Assembly: GCF_002749975.1 (NCBI RefSeq)
Contig: NZ_PEIG01000006.1
Coordinates: 186,001 to 250,000 of the forward strand
Origin: Gloeocapsopsis sp. IPPAS B-1203
GTDB lineage: Bacteria; Cyanobacteriota; Cyanobacteriia; Cyanobacteriales; Chroococcidiopsidaceae
Direction of reading: 5' to 3'
Length of the DNA stretch: 64,000 nt
Shown: piece by piece, positions 1-8,257 of the stretch
Layout of the letters: every line of letters begins with the position of its first letter
Position numbering within the stretch: the first letter of the stretch is position 1
Notes under the pieces: generated by a model
Told to the model about the DNA's origin: nothing
Database searches by the model: none
What the model saw: the letters and a program-made list of their open reading frames with translations, nothing else
Made by a program: the position numbers and the translations under genes

Positions 1-790
1 GCAAAGCCTCAAGGCTTAATTCTAAGTAGCCTTTGAGATTTTTATAAGCAGGGATAAGCGGTATACCCGCATCGAGCATGATCTGACCGTATGGCACAAA
101 ATCCGATCCATAAACAGCAACGTTTGACCCATAAAGGTGAAGAACCGATACTGTTTTAGTCCTCAACTTTTCGGCTAGCTGTTGCTGAAACTTTTGAATT
201 CGTTCATTATACTCAGCCAAAATTTCTTCAGCCCGATCGCTCCTGTCCAAGATTTCGGCTAAATATTTCAAGTTTTTTTTGAAATTGACTCCACTATCCG
301 TATCTATCATTACCGTAGGTGCGATCATAGACAAGAGTGAATAGTATTGCTTTTGCCATATATGTCCCACAATTAAATCAGGTTTTAGACTGAGAATTTT
401 TTCTAAAGACGGTTGTTCCCAATGACCCACAAGCGGAATATCAGCAACGAACTGATTGAGCGTATCCGACTTGATGCAGTAGGGGCAGGTGGCAGCACCC
501 ACTGGTTTTATGCCTATTGCTAATAACGGGTCGAGAAGATAACTACCATCTAGCACCAAAATGCGCTGGGGATGAAGTGGAATTTCCGCTTGTCCTAAAG
601 CATGGCTGACAATTTTTGTTGCTGCTGATTTTTGTGCAGAGTCTGACTGCTCTGCTTGTTTAGCTGTTGAATTTATTCTGCCTGGCTGAAGCCACAGCGT
701 CTTACTGTTGCAAGCAGCGATAGAGAAGACAAAAACTGCTGCTAAAAAGAGTAGAAATAGCTTGGCTTTACGGAACACTTTTTTCCTCAT
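1..790 (-). CDS. Iron-siderophore ABC transporter substrate-binding lipoprotein (partial)
   Basis: This gene runs off the left edge, so only the N-terminal 263 codons are visible. The ATG at 790 is followed by a basic and hydrophobic signal sequence ending in SIAAC; Cys27 is a likely lipidation site. After a Ser/Gln/Ala-rich linker come features of the FecB/FepB (TroA-type) ferric-siderophore binding fold: HPQRILVLDG, LLAIGIKPVGA, LEKILSLKPDLIVG and the spacer helix with AEEILAEYNERI. The protein should sit on the outer face of the inner membrane and hand ferric siderophore to an ABC permease. It follows the TonB receptor gene by 69 bp on the same strand, so the two probably share a transcript. 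The substrate cannot be read from the sequence. Confidence 0.85.
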   Translation of the reverse strand, partial: MRKKVFRKAKLFLLFLAAVFVFSIAACNSKTLWLQPGRINSTAKQAEQSDSAQKSAATKIVSHALGQAEIPLHPQRILVLDGSYLLDPLLAIGIKPVGAATCPYCIKSDTLNQFVADIPLVGHWEQPSLEKILSLKPDLIVGHIWQKQYYSLLSMIAPTVMIDTDSGVNFKKNLKYLAEILDRSDRAEEILAEYNERIQKFQQQLAEKLRTKTVSVLHLYGSNVAVYGSDFVPYGQIMLDAGIPLIPAYKNLKGYLELSLEAL

Positions 791-859
791 TGTGAAGCAT
801 TACAGAATTAATTCATATTCAGCCTGTATCTTTGAGTTCTAACTTGGAGAAGTTGTCCA

Positions 860-3472
860 CTAAAATTCCCAACTCACCGAACCGACAATTGTAAAGGGTT
901 CAGTTCTTTGAACAAGAGTTCTGCTGAAGGCAAACGCTGCCTCGTCTACATCAAACAAGTTACGGATATTAATCGCACCTCTGAAACGTCCCCTTCGATA
1001 GTAAAGTGCTGCATCAGTCCGTAAGTAATCACCTAGTTGAAACGAGTTATCTAAATCACCTTGCCGTTCACCGATATAAAACAGTCCTAAACCAAATCCT
1101 AAGCCCTCTAAAGCACCTTCTTGAATGGTATAAGTTGTCCAGAAACTTGCTTGATTTTCTGGTACATTTGCTAATCGATTGCCTTGAGGAAAGGTGTTAT
1201 CTTTAGTAACTTCTGCATCGGTTAAGGCATAGGATAAAATTACGTTCCAACCAGGTAAGATTTCACCTGTCACATCGAACTCAATTCCCTGACTGCGCTG
1301 CTCTCCAGTTTGAATAGAACGAGTAGGGTCATCTGGATCGGGTGTAAGAACATTGGTTCTGGTCAAATGATAGGCAGCTATGGTTGCTGAAAGTCTGCTA
1401 TCTAGAAAATCAGCTTTTACACCAACTTCGTATTGAGTTCCTCTTGATGGCTCGTAAATAACATCTGCATCCGTACTCGTGTTATCAAATCCAGAAAGAG
1501 GAGCAAACGATCGCGTGTAGCTAGCATAGAGCGCAACATCTTCACTAGGTTGATAGACCAAACCCGCACGAGGACTAAAGGCACCGTCATTGCGGGTTGG
1601 ACGATCAATGACATCTCCTGGTGTGGTTAGATCTACTGCAAGATCAGTTGAAACCCAGTCGTAGCGACCGCCAATTAAAAGTTTGAGATTATCTAGAAGC
1701 GCAATCTGATCCTGAAGATAAACACCGTACGAGCGCCGTACCAACTTGAAATCGGAGAAGGTAGGGATTGTTGAGTAGCTAGGAGTTGGAATATCGTAAT
1801 TTGGATTGCGAATGTCTAGAGGAGGTAGAGGCGTATCAGCATCGACATTATTGCCTTCATTACTGAAGCGGTTAAAATCAAACCCTGCTAAAACTTGATG
1901 GGAAATTGAGCCAGTCCCCAACTCTCCAACCAAGTCGATCTGCCCGAAGAAGTTATTTCTCTGATAATTATCTTTGGAGGCATCAAATCCACCAACAAAG
2001 CGATCGTCTTCTACTGTACTAGGAAATCCTGCCACATCATTTCTAAAATGAGTCAGGTTGATTGCAACATTGTTTCTGATTCGCCAGTCGTTATTTAATT
2101 CGTGTTCCAGACTGTATCCAAATCTGTCAACTCTAACATTCAGAAGGCTTAAACCAGGATAGTAGGGGGCAAAGTTTCGAGGAGGCAAACTACCATCGCT
2201 GAGAATTACAGTATTAGTGCCAGCAGCAGAAGGATTAGCATAAAGGTGAGTGTATTCATAGTACAGGTCTAACTCTGTTTGCTCTCCCAAATTAAAGGTA
2301 AGAGAGGGTGCGATCGTAGTTAATCTTGAGTCGGCAAAGCCTTGGAAATCACTCGAGCCTTGGTAGCTAGCAATGAAGCGATATAAAACAGAATCGTTAT
2401 CTGTCAGCGGTCCTGATAAATCAATACTGGGTTGATATAACCCATAACTTCCTGCCTCAAATGTCGCATTATAATAGGGTTCATCTAAAGGCTGCCGCGT
2501 GATGACATTAATAATTCCACCAGGTTCCCCTGCTCCAAACAGAACTGAAGCAGGTCCTCTCAGCACTTCTATTTGCTCAATAGTTCCAATCGGTAAGAGG
2601 CTAAAAAAATCGTTATCAGGAAAGCCATTGCGGAAACTGGTAACTCCTGAAAACCCCTGGTCGAATCCTCTGATGATTCTGTTGTATGTAATTGATCCAT
2701 TGCCATAAAGTCCGCCTCCACGAGCAACACCGCTAACGGTTTCCACTGCTTCATTCAGATTTCTCACATTTCGATCTTCCAACACCTCTCGCGGCACCAC
2801 CTGGATCGATTGAGGAATGTCCCGCAGCGGCGTATCTGTTCGTGTTGCTGTAGAAGCACTCGACGGGTTGTAGCCCTCATCTTGCTCACCTGTCACCACA
2901 ATTTCGATCGCATCCTCATCCGCTACAGTATTAGCATCCCCTAACGTCACCGCTAGCACTAATCCTTGAGCAGTTGTTGTCACCTCAGCCACAGGTGGCG
3001 CATCGGTTCCTGTAATCGTTACCTGTACTTGATTATTTGGCAAACTTGTTACACTCACCAGCGCAATTCCCTCAACTGGGTTTGCTTGAGAAAACGCTTG
3101 AGCGATCGCCGCACCTGCAACATCTACAATCAAATCATTGCCCACAATCCGAGTTTCCGGCACTTCAAAATTGCCATTTGCTGTTTCCAGCACTACCTGC
3201 AAGCCTGTCTCGGTTGCTTCCACACGCACATTCGTAATTTGCACTATCGATGCTTCGATTTGCGCGAGCCAGTCGGCAACGGTTGTCGCGGGTTGATTTT
3301 CAGTAAGCTGAGGTAAAGAAGATACCCGTTCTTTTGTGTTAACGTTCTCTGATGCATAAACTGCTGAAGTTAGCAATAGGGTAAAGGCGATCGCTCCCAT
3401 TTCCACCACGCTTTGAATTAACCATAGAAACAAGCTGCCCTTCAAACTCCTACCTTGCCGAATGCTAACCAT
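860..3472 (-). CDS. TonB-dependent siderophore receptor with N-terminal AMIN domain
   Basis: This is an outer-membrane active transporter for a ferric siderophore. From the N-terminus it has a signal segment (about residues 15-42), an AMIN domain (about 65-178, VADWLAQIEASIVQITNVRV onward), a TonB-box-like stretch DAIEIVVTG, a plug domain (TPLRDIPQSIQVVPREVL, then IEQIEVLRGPASVLFGAGEPGG) and a 22-strand-type barrel that ends in the terminal aromatic VSWEF typical of barrel proteins. Its length (about 870 residues) fits cyanobacterial FhuA/FoxA-like receptors that carry an extra AMIN domain, thought to bind peptidoglycan. A GTG six bases upstream (3478) is an alternative start. The binding-protein gene lies downstream and an AraC regulator lies nearby. 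A Fur-like palindrome lies just upstream of the start. Confidence 0.92.
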   Translation of the reverse strand: MVSIRQGRSLKGSLFLWLIQSVVEMGAIAFTLLLTSAVYASENVNTKERVSSLPQLTENQPATTVADWLAQIEASIVQITNVRVEATETGLQVVLETANGNFEVPETRIVGNDLIVDVAGAAIAQAFSQANPVEGIALVSVTSLPNNQVQVTITGTDAPPVAEVTTTAQGLVLAVTLGDANTVADEDAIEIVVTGEQDEGYNPSSASTATRTDTPLRDIPQSIQVVPREVLEDRNVRNLNEAVETVSGVARGGGLYGNGSITYNRIIRGFDQGFSGVTSFRNGFPDNDFFSLLPIGTIEQIEVLRGPASVLFGAGEPGGIINVITRQPLDEPYYNATFEAGSYGLYQPSIDLSGPLTDNDSVLYRFIASYQGSSDFQGFADSRLTTIAPSLTFNLGEQTELDLYYEYTHLYANPSAAGTNTVILSDGSLPPRNFAPYYPGLSLLNVRVDRFGYSLEHELNNDWRIRNNVAINLTHFRNDVAGFPSTVEDDRFVGGFDASKDNYQRNNFFGQIDLVGELGTGSISHQVLAGFDFNRFSNEGNNVDADTPLPPLDIRNPNYDIPTPSYSTIPTFSDFKLVRRSYGVYLQDQIALLDNLKLLIGGRYDWVSTDLAVDLTTPGDVIDRPTRNDGAFSPRAGLVYQPSEDVALYASYTRSFAPLSGFDNTSTDADVIYEPSRGTQYEVGVKADFLDSRLSATIAAYHLTRTNVLTPDPDDPTRSIQTGEQRSQGIEFDVTGEILPGWNVILSYALTDAEVTKDNTFPQGNRLANVPENQASFWTTYTIQEGALEGLGFGLGLFYIGERQGDLDNSFQLGDYLRTDAALYYRRGRFRGAINIRNLFDVDEAAFAFSRTLVQRTEPFTIVGSVSWEF

Positions 3473-3484
3473 GCTCACACCAAA

Positions 3485-3499
3485 AGAGAATCTTTATCA
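3485..3499. promoter_or_regulatory. Possible Fur box before the TonB receptor
   Basis: AGAGAATCTTTATCA approximates the 7-1-7 Fur/Zur palindrome TGATAATNATTATCA, with about three deviations. It lies 13 bp before the receptor start. The placement suits repression of an iron uptake gene, but the match is imperfect and AT-rich DNA gives chance hits. Confidence 0.35.
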
Positions 3500-3751
3500 A
3501 GAAGCCTAAGTTGCAAGATTACAGGATTTGTATGAGTGCCGCCATACGGTAGAGCGCCATTTTTTTATCCCAAAAACGTCATTCGATTTGGGTTCTAGAT
3601 TTTGGATTATCCCCTGCCCCTTTGCTCCCCTGTTATACAATGAATCTAAAGCTAAGCAATCGGTAAACCCAAAGGCAAATGTGCAAAGCACACGCTGCGC
3701 GATCGCGGTTATCATCAGCAATCGAAAGTAAAGTACTAACAGAAGCAACGC

Positions 3752-4366
3752 ATGAGTAGAACCAAAATTCTCGATCCCGCTGAAAGCTATACCTTTAGCA
3801 AATATGCAGAATTGTCCTTTGACACAGCCGATATACTGGCAGAATTTGGCGTGGTTTTCAACAATACTTCGCTGCAACTACCGCAGCAGCTGCCCATCAA
3901 CCCAGAACCGTTGAAAACTGAACTGCAAGAAAATTTAGCATTAGTAGACCCCTCATCAGAAATTGCTCGACGCGAAGCATTAATCTTTCCTATCCTCAAA
4001 ACTGTTTGTAAGTTTATCCAAGCACCACTCAAAATTGAATATCCAGTCCGAGTTAACTCTAGGCTCAAAGGCAGTTTTGATTATTTCATCCCCACGCCTC
4101 AAAACTTACTTGTAGTAGAAGCTAAAAATGCGGATTTAGCCAAGGGCTTTACCCAACTTGCGGTTGAACTGATTGCTCTCGACCAATGGACGGATTCACC
4201 AACTCCAACGCTCTACGGCACTGTCACAACGGGCGATACTTGGAAATTTGGGCAGTTTCAACGTCAAGAAAGAAAGATTGAGAAAGATATCAACACCTAC
4301 GCCATTCCCAGTGACCTTAATCTCGTTCTTTCTTCCCTCTTTGGTATTACTATGAACATTCGTTAG
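3752..4366 (+). CDS. PD-(D/E)XK nuclease-fold protein of unknown role
   Basis: This is a 204-residue soluble protein without a signal peptide. In its second half it shows the core of a PD-(D/E)XK nuclease fold: Asp110 in GSFDYF and Glu123-x-Lys125 in LLVVEAKNADL, followed by an alpha helix with GFTQLAVELIAL. This arrangement is shared by restriction-endonuclease-like proteins common in cyanobacteria, many of which have no known function. No methyltransferase or specificity subunit lies beside it, so a classical restriction-modification role is not supported. It sits alone between the iron-uptake genes and a patch of dispersed repeats, and is convergent with the AraC gene. Nuclease activity is inferred from the motif only. 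Confidence 0.7.
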   Translation: MSRTKILDPAESYTFSKYAELSFDTADILAEFGVVFNNTSLQLPQQLPINPEPLKTELQENLALVDPSSEIARREALIFPILKTVCKFIQAPLKIEYPVRVNSRLKGSFDYFIPTPQNLLVVEAKNADLAKGFTQLAVELIALDQWTDSPTPTLYGTVTTGDTWKFGQFQRQERKIEKDINTYAIPSDLNLVLSSLFGITMNIR

Positions 4367-4385
4367 ACTTCTTGTATGAATCCTA

Positions 4386-4550
4386 AGCGAATAAATTCGC
4401 TACTAAACAAACATAGACGCGTAGCGGCTTCCCGCAGGGTAGTCTACCTTCGTGGACTACGGGTAAAGCATACCTTACCCCCACAAAACTATTGCTTATA
4501 GTGTGTGGAGGCACACTTCGTTTGGGTAGCCCCGACTTCAGTCGGAGGGC
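4386..4550. repeat. Composite of short palindromic dispersed repeats
   Basis: Between two convergent genes lie at least three hairpin-forming pieces: AGCGAAT-AA-ATTCGCT (4386-4401), GTAGTCTAC-CTTC-GTGGACTAC (about 4441-4462) and CCGAC-TTCA-GTCGG (about 4533-4546). The part GACGCGTAGCGGCTTCCCGC is of a kind I associate with repeats scattered through cyanobacterial genomes. The last hairpin recalls an IS200/IS605 end, but no tnpA or tnpB gene is present. Frame-long translations across it look non-coding. The hairpins could terminate transcription from both sides. Confidence 0.55.
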
Positions 4551-4552
4551 AT

Positions 4553-5536
4553 CTACTTCCCCATCTGACATTGCTTTGGTGTCATGCCAAACTTGCGCTT
4601 GAATGCCTCAGTGAAATGTCCTAAGTGAGAATAGCCTACCGCATGAGCGACTTCCGACACTCGCATTTCTCGGCTGCGTAAAAGCTGTTCTGCTTGCTCC
4701 ATGCGCAGATTGTGCAGGTAGCCAAACACGGGTGTACCGAATAGTTCGCGAAATCCTCGCTGGAGGGTGCGATCGCTCACTCCTACTCGTTGTGCCAACT
4801 CTGACAGCGATGGCGGATTCTCAAATTGTGTCGTCAAAATTTCTTTAGCGTAATGCAAACGCGCGATTGTTTCAGGCTTTAGCCTTGGTAAATTACGCAG
4901 CTTTTGCTCTGCTGTAATGAAGTCGAGGTGCATTGCTAATAACTCAAACACCTTTCCCTGAAGATACATCCGCTTCGCCGCACCTCGATAGGGTGCATTC
5001 AATAATTGTTGCGCCAGCGATCGCATTTTCAAAGTTACTGTTGGGTAAAGCGATATTTTCCAGTCATCTCCTTTAAACAGTAGCTTCCGAATGTCAGAAT
5101 TGTATTGCTTATCTTCCTGCAAAAATGAGTTTAGCCATTCTGGCTCAATGTTTACACCGACAAAGGTTAAACGCTCTCCATCTCGGTATTTTTCAACATA
5201 CGCTGGTGAAATTCCGCTACCCGAAAAATAGCCACACGTCCCGCCCAAATTAGGATGAACTGCCTCAAAATAAATGAATCCTGACAGCAAAATCACAATT
5301 TGGATATCATGCTCGTGAGCAGGGGCTTTTACTATCAAGTCGTGCTGGTATTCGCAATCATAGAAATTTAAACACAACCCTGGTGATAGCTCTATGTTGC
5401 GATTATAGCCGCGACCTATGCACTCTGGTATGCCTGTAATGTGCTCCAAATCTTCATACACCAAATTGTCAAGTTGGAGTTTGGGAGCCTGCTGATGTAA
5501 TTCATCCCAGTTTGCTTGGTTGAGGATCAGTGTCAT
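4553..5536 (-). CDS. AraC family regulator, PchR-like
   Basis: This is a 327-residue transcription regulator. The N-terminal two thirds form an effector-binding region of the kind seen in PchR-type siderophore-responsive activators (LSPGLCLNFYDCEY, then VLLSGFIYFEA). The C-terminal ~100 residues hold two helix-turn-helix units: LSELAQRVGVSDRTLQRGFRE and VSEVAHAVGYSHLGHFTEAF, the second close to the AraC signature, ending KRKFGMTPKQC. Regulators of this class bind ferric siderophore and activate receptor and biosynthesis genes. Its position next to a TonB siderophore receptor and binding protein supports that role. The gene ends inside the repeat patch. A Fur-like palindrome lies about 40 bp upstream of its start. 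Confidence 0.88.
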   Translation of the reverse strand: MTLILNQANWDELHQQAPKLQLDNLVYEDLEHITGIPECIGRGYNRNIELSPGLCLNFYDCEYQHDLIVKAPAHEHDIQIVILLSGFIYFEAVHPNLGGTCGYFSGSGISPAYVEKYRDGERLTFVGVNIEPEWLNSFLQEDKQYNSDIRKLLFKGDDWKISLYPTVTLKMRSLAQQLLNAPYRGAAKRMYLQGKVFELLAMHLDFITAEQKLRNLPRLKPETIARLHYAKEILTTQFENPPSLSELAQRVGVSDRTLQRGFRELFGTPVFGYLHNLRMEQAEQLLRSREMRVSEVAHAVGYSHLGHFTEAFKRKFGMTPKQCQMGK

Positions 5537-5575
5537 AGCGAGGCTAAGGCGCTAAGTTAGTAGATTATTACTAGA

Positions 5576-5590
5576 TGAGAATTATTGTAA
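5576..5590. promoter_or_regulatory. Possible Fur box before the AraC regulator
   Basis: TGAGAATTATTGTAA resembles the 7-1-7 palindrome TGATAATNATTATCA and closely resembles the box at 47306-47320. It lies about 40 bp upstream of the AraC start, where a repressor could block transcription under iron sufficiency. This is a pattern match only. Confidence 0.4.
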
Positions 5591-5676
5591 TTAACTTTAG
5601 CACGCTCTAGCTCGCCAACTCCAAAGAATGCAGCTATGCTGAATGCGATTGCCATTTTAGTAATACGTATTATGAC

Positions 5677-6114
5677 CTAAGTTTCTATCTCATCCAAATT
5701 GATAATTGCTGCTTGGTTTTTGATATCAGTTGCAGGCTTTGTATACCACCACGCCCATGCAATTAAAACCGCTTGAAACGGTAATCTTACAACCTGAAAC
5801 CAAGGAGAATCAGGAATATTATCAATATGAATGTGATTTACAGCCATATTAATATTAGCAGGAAACACTGCAATAAAAAGTGCGATTAGTCCCCAAGCAG
5901 CAGCACGGCTAACTGTAGGAACAAGTAACCCAATTCCTCCTAAAATCTCAAAAAATCCACTAATATAAACTAGCTCTAAAGGATATGGTAAAAGAGATGG
6001 CACAATACTGACAAAAATATCAGGTAAGGCAAAGTGGAGTAGACCAACTATAATAATAGATACAGCCAAAATGACTCGTAGAAGCTCTTTGTTTTTACGA
6101 ATTATTGCTAACAT
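5677..6114 (-). CDS. DoxX-family membrane protein
   Basis: This is a small protein of 145 residues with four predicted membrane helices: ILAVSIIIVGLLHFALP, the FFEILGGIGLLVP helix, WGLIALFIAVFPANI and AVLIAWAWWYTKP. The GGIGLLVP and FPANI motifs place it in the DoxX/DoxD-like family, whose members are linked to redox or stress physiology but lack a uniform function. A second copy of the same type lies at 50584-51000 and shares FEILGGIGLL, VFPANI and QAVLIAWA. Both copies sit beside metal-related loci, which may or may not be meaningful. The gene is separated from its neighbours by over 100 bp on each side. Confidence 0.8.
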   Translation of the reverse strand: MLAIIRKNKELLRVILAVSIIIVGLLHFALPDIFVSIVPSLLPYPLELVYISGFFEILGGIGLLVPTVSRAAAWGLIALFIAVFPANINMAVNHIHIDNIPDSPWFQVVRLPFQAVLIAWAWWYTKPATDIKNQAAIINLDEIET

Positions 6115-6227
6115 AAATTTAATCTGAACTTACCAAAATTCTCTTTTTTCTGTCCTCTGGTTAGTCTGTGTCTGGAGTGGTTCGTTCATGCTTGATAAGT
6201 TACAACTTAAATATGATAACTATCCAA

Positions 6228-7349
6228 CTAATTGGCATCATCATTAGTTCTTGAACTAACCTTGAGTAAGATTTGATCGCTACTATCGAGCGGGTTGTAA
6301 AAAAATGAACCAGTTTGAGGTGGTAGTGTCGGATCAAACACAATTTCTGACAAACTCTTAACCACACCAGTAAGAGGAATTGCTAAAATTACTCCTAAGA
6401 ATCCACCAAATTGTGCTCCTAATAGTAAAGATACAAAAATAATTACTGGAGATAAACCTGTCAGATTTCCCATAATTCGAGGAGCAACTAAATTATCTTT
6501 GATTTGTTGCAAAGCGACTGCTGTTGCTAAAACTTGCAATGCCAGCAACCAGTCAATAAATGCCACAACGATTGTTACTGTTGCAATTCCTAAAGTAGCC
6601 CCAATAAAGGGGATGACTTCCATAAAACCGATAAAAACAGCAAATAAAAGAAAGAACGGGACGTGTAACGCCCAAAAAGCAGGTGTCAGCGTTGCTGCCA
6701 TAAATAAACCTAACAACAATTGACCAGAAACAAATCTCTGGAGGTTACGCTGAAGTGATTCTGTCAGTTTTTCACGAATTGTTGGTGCAAAAATGCGCGT
6801 TAACCCCTGCCACAATCGCTCTCCATCAATGAGCATATAAAATGAGATCACTAAAACAAAAATCAGGTCTAATACCCAGTTAAAAGTTCCTAGTACTAAA
6901 CCAAAACCTTTGGTGGCGATCGCCTCACTCAAAGTTTGTGCCCGTGCCAGCAACTGTGATGCCAAGATCCGAACATCAAACGGTAAGTTGTGTTCTACAC
7001 TCCAAGTTTGAAACATTGTCAACTGCTGTTGTGCAGAGCCTACCAGCGATGGTAAATTTACGACCAACTGCCGTGCTTGATTGAATACTGGTGGTACTAA
7101 TGTCACAGCAGTGAGAACGACAACGACTCCAGCTAATAAGTAAACTAGAACTGCGGCAATACTTCGAGGTAAAAATGATTGCAAGGCTGCAACCGCATAG
7201 TTTAGTAAAAATGCAATCAACCCAGCAGTAATCAAAATGCTGAGTAGTTCTCCGATATATCTTAAGGCATTTAGCGTTACCCAACCTGTGATTAAAATCA
7301 GCAACCAGGTAATCAAAAATTGTTGCAGTGGCGAAAAGACACGATTCAT
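6228..7349 (-). CDS. AI-2E family transporter (PerM/YdiK-like permease)
   Basis: This is a polytopic inner-membrane protein with about seven or eight hydrophobic segments. It has the layout of the AI-2E family (UPF0118): two N-terminal helices, a central soluble region (about residues 95-160), and C-terminal helices carrying FIGFMEVIPFIGATLG, QQIKDNLVAPRIMG and LSPVIIFVSLLLGAQFGG. Members export varied solutes, including autoinducer-2 or sodium ions, so the substrate is unknown. The ATG at 7349 is preferred; a GTG at 7367 is in frame six codons upstream. The C-terminal tail is hydrophilic. It appears to be a single-gene unit. Confidence 0.88.
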   Translation of the reverse strand: MNRVFSPLQQFLITWLLILITGWVTLNALRYIGELLSILITAGLIAFLLNYAVAALQSFLPRSIAAVLVYLLAGVVVVLTAVTLVPPVFNQARQLVVNLPSLVGSAQQQLTMFQTWSVEHNLPFDVRILASQLLARAQTLSEAIATKGFGLVLGTFNWVLDLIFVLVISFYMLIDGERLWQGLTRIFAPTIREKLTESLQRNLQRFVSGQLLLGLFMAATLTPAFWALHVPFFLLFAVFIGFMEVIPFIGATLGIATVTIVVAFIDWLLALQVLATAVALQQIKDNLVAPRIMGNLTGLSPVIIFVSLLLGAQFGGFLGVILAIPLTGVVKSLSEIVFDPTLPPQTGSFFYNPLDSSDQILLKVSSRTNDDAN

Positions 7350-7567
7350 TACTAAAGCTGTGTTCACAAGCTACTTTCCAAAATGTAGCAGTAAATAAAC
7401 ACTATAGTCAGCGTAAGTAGGCGGGCGTAATGATTGATCGTATATTTGTATACTGATTAATGGTTAATAGTTGCTTCACTGACTATTGACCGATAACAGC
7501 CTTTAAGTTACATTAACATGCTGGCGCGATTTATCAGTATCCACCTTTTTTCTTTCAGGTATCTGGT

Positions 7568-7758
7568 GTGAGTCCAGAAGTAACGGCTGTACTACAACGC
7601 TTGACAGAGCGTGGTAAAGTCCCTGAGGCATTGCGTCTAGCACATCTCATTGGCGCTGCTGTAGTCAAAGGAGAAAGCGGAATAATCGGCTTAAGCTTGA
7701 TTTAGAAGGTTTTCCTACAGATGATTTAATTGCTAGAACTGTTATTGAGGTGCGCTAA
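7568..7758 (+). pseudogene. Frameshifted gene remnant
   Basis: Frame one reads VSPEVTAVLQRLTERGKVPE and continues EALRLAHLIGAAVVKGESG before stopping at 7703-7705. Shifting one base near 7690 continues as NRLKLDLEGFPTDDLIARTV to a stop at 7756-7758. The first part looks like the C-terminus of DUF99 (endonuclease-dU-like) proteins, from memory of their IPEPLR.AHLI motif; that assignment is weak. No start codon with a ribosome site and no N-terminal domain are visible, so this is a decayed fragment. The rest of the 7368-7771 gap shows nothing else I can name. Confidence 0.45.
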
Positions 7759-7789
7759 GCGCGTTTGATTTGTGCAGCCAAATTTAAAC

Positions 7790-8230
7790 ATGAAATCAGA
7801 AGCCGTTCATGTATTTGTTTACGGAACACTGAAGCCTGGAGAGATCAATTATCAACGGTATTGTGCAGATAAGGTTTTGACAGTGAAACGGGCGATCGCA
7901 TTTGGGAGGCTTTATCACCTTCCTGTCGGTTATCCTGCTATGACTCTTGGCGGCGATTGCGCGGAGCGCAGCGCCAAAGGCGATCGCGTTGAAGGCTTTG
8001 TCCTTTCGTTCCCTAATGTAGAAGTTTTAGATTATCTAGATTTACTAGAGGATTATCATCCTAGACGACCTATTGAGGAGAATGAGTACTATCGCCAGCA
8101 AATAGACACTTATAATTTAGACTTAACTTCTCTTAGTTCTGCTTGGGTTTACTTGATGACACCGAAACAAGTTAATACATTTGGTGGTCGGCGACTACCA
8201 AATGGTTGGTGGAGTAGTTGTTTACCATAA
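7790..8230 (+). CDS. Gamma-glutamylcyclotransferase-like (AIG2/GGCT fold) protein
   Basis: The N-terminal VFVYGTLKPGEINYQRY is the hallmark of the GGCT/AIG2 fold, and the later SAWVYLM and the acidic DLLEDYHP region follow the family. Such enzymes cyclise gamma-glutamyl compounds to 5-oxoproline; the exact substrate of the bacterial forms is usually unknown. The ATG at 7790 is preferred over a GTG at 7772. An extra segment, DCAERSAKGD, interrupts the usual run from YPAMTLG to GDRVEGF. It is encoded by the 35-bp repeat at 7953-7987, and removing nine residues would restore an ordinary family sequence. The catalytic Glu is probably in the DLLEDYH region. Its neighbours give no pathway clue. Confidence 0.8.
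   Translation: MKSEAVHVFVYGTLKPGEINYQRYCADKVLTVKRAIAFGRLYHLPVGYPAMTLGGDCAERSAKGDRVEGFVLSFPNVEVLDYLDLLEDYHPRRPIEENEYYRQQIDTYNLDLTSLSSAWVYLMTPKQVNTFGGRRLPNGWWSSCLP
7953..7987. repeat. 35-bp HIP1-flanked dispersed repeat inside a gene, copy 1
   Basis: The element begins GCGATTGC, ends GCGATCGC and has 19 bp between. It matches the copy at 49574-49608 at 30 of 35 positions by direct comparison. It is read in frame as DCAERSAKGDR in the GGCT-like protein. Because both ends are HIP1-like octamers, insertion with duplication of one octamer would add 27 bp, exactly nine codons. Confidence 0.8.
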
Positions 8231-8257
8231 TTCAATCACTCTTATTATTTGCTTACC

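Noticed and set aside
3506-3877. Open frame of 123 codons on the minus strand overlapping the PD-(D/E)XK gene
   Set aside because: It overlaps a better supported gene on the other strand, lacks a recognisable domain and has ordinary shadow-frame composition.
3752-4366. PD-(D/E)XK gene considered as part of a restriction-modification or defence system
   Set aside because: No methyltransferase, specificity subunit or other defence gene is adjacent.
4533-4546. Hairpin CCGAC-TTCA-GTCGG considered as an IS200/IS605 end
   Set aside because: No tnpA or tnpB sequence and no matching left end are nearby.
4383-4571. 62-codon frame across the repeat patch
   Set aside because: It is made entirely of palindromic repeat sequence and shows no coding features.
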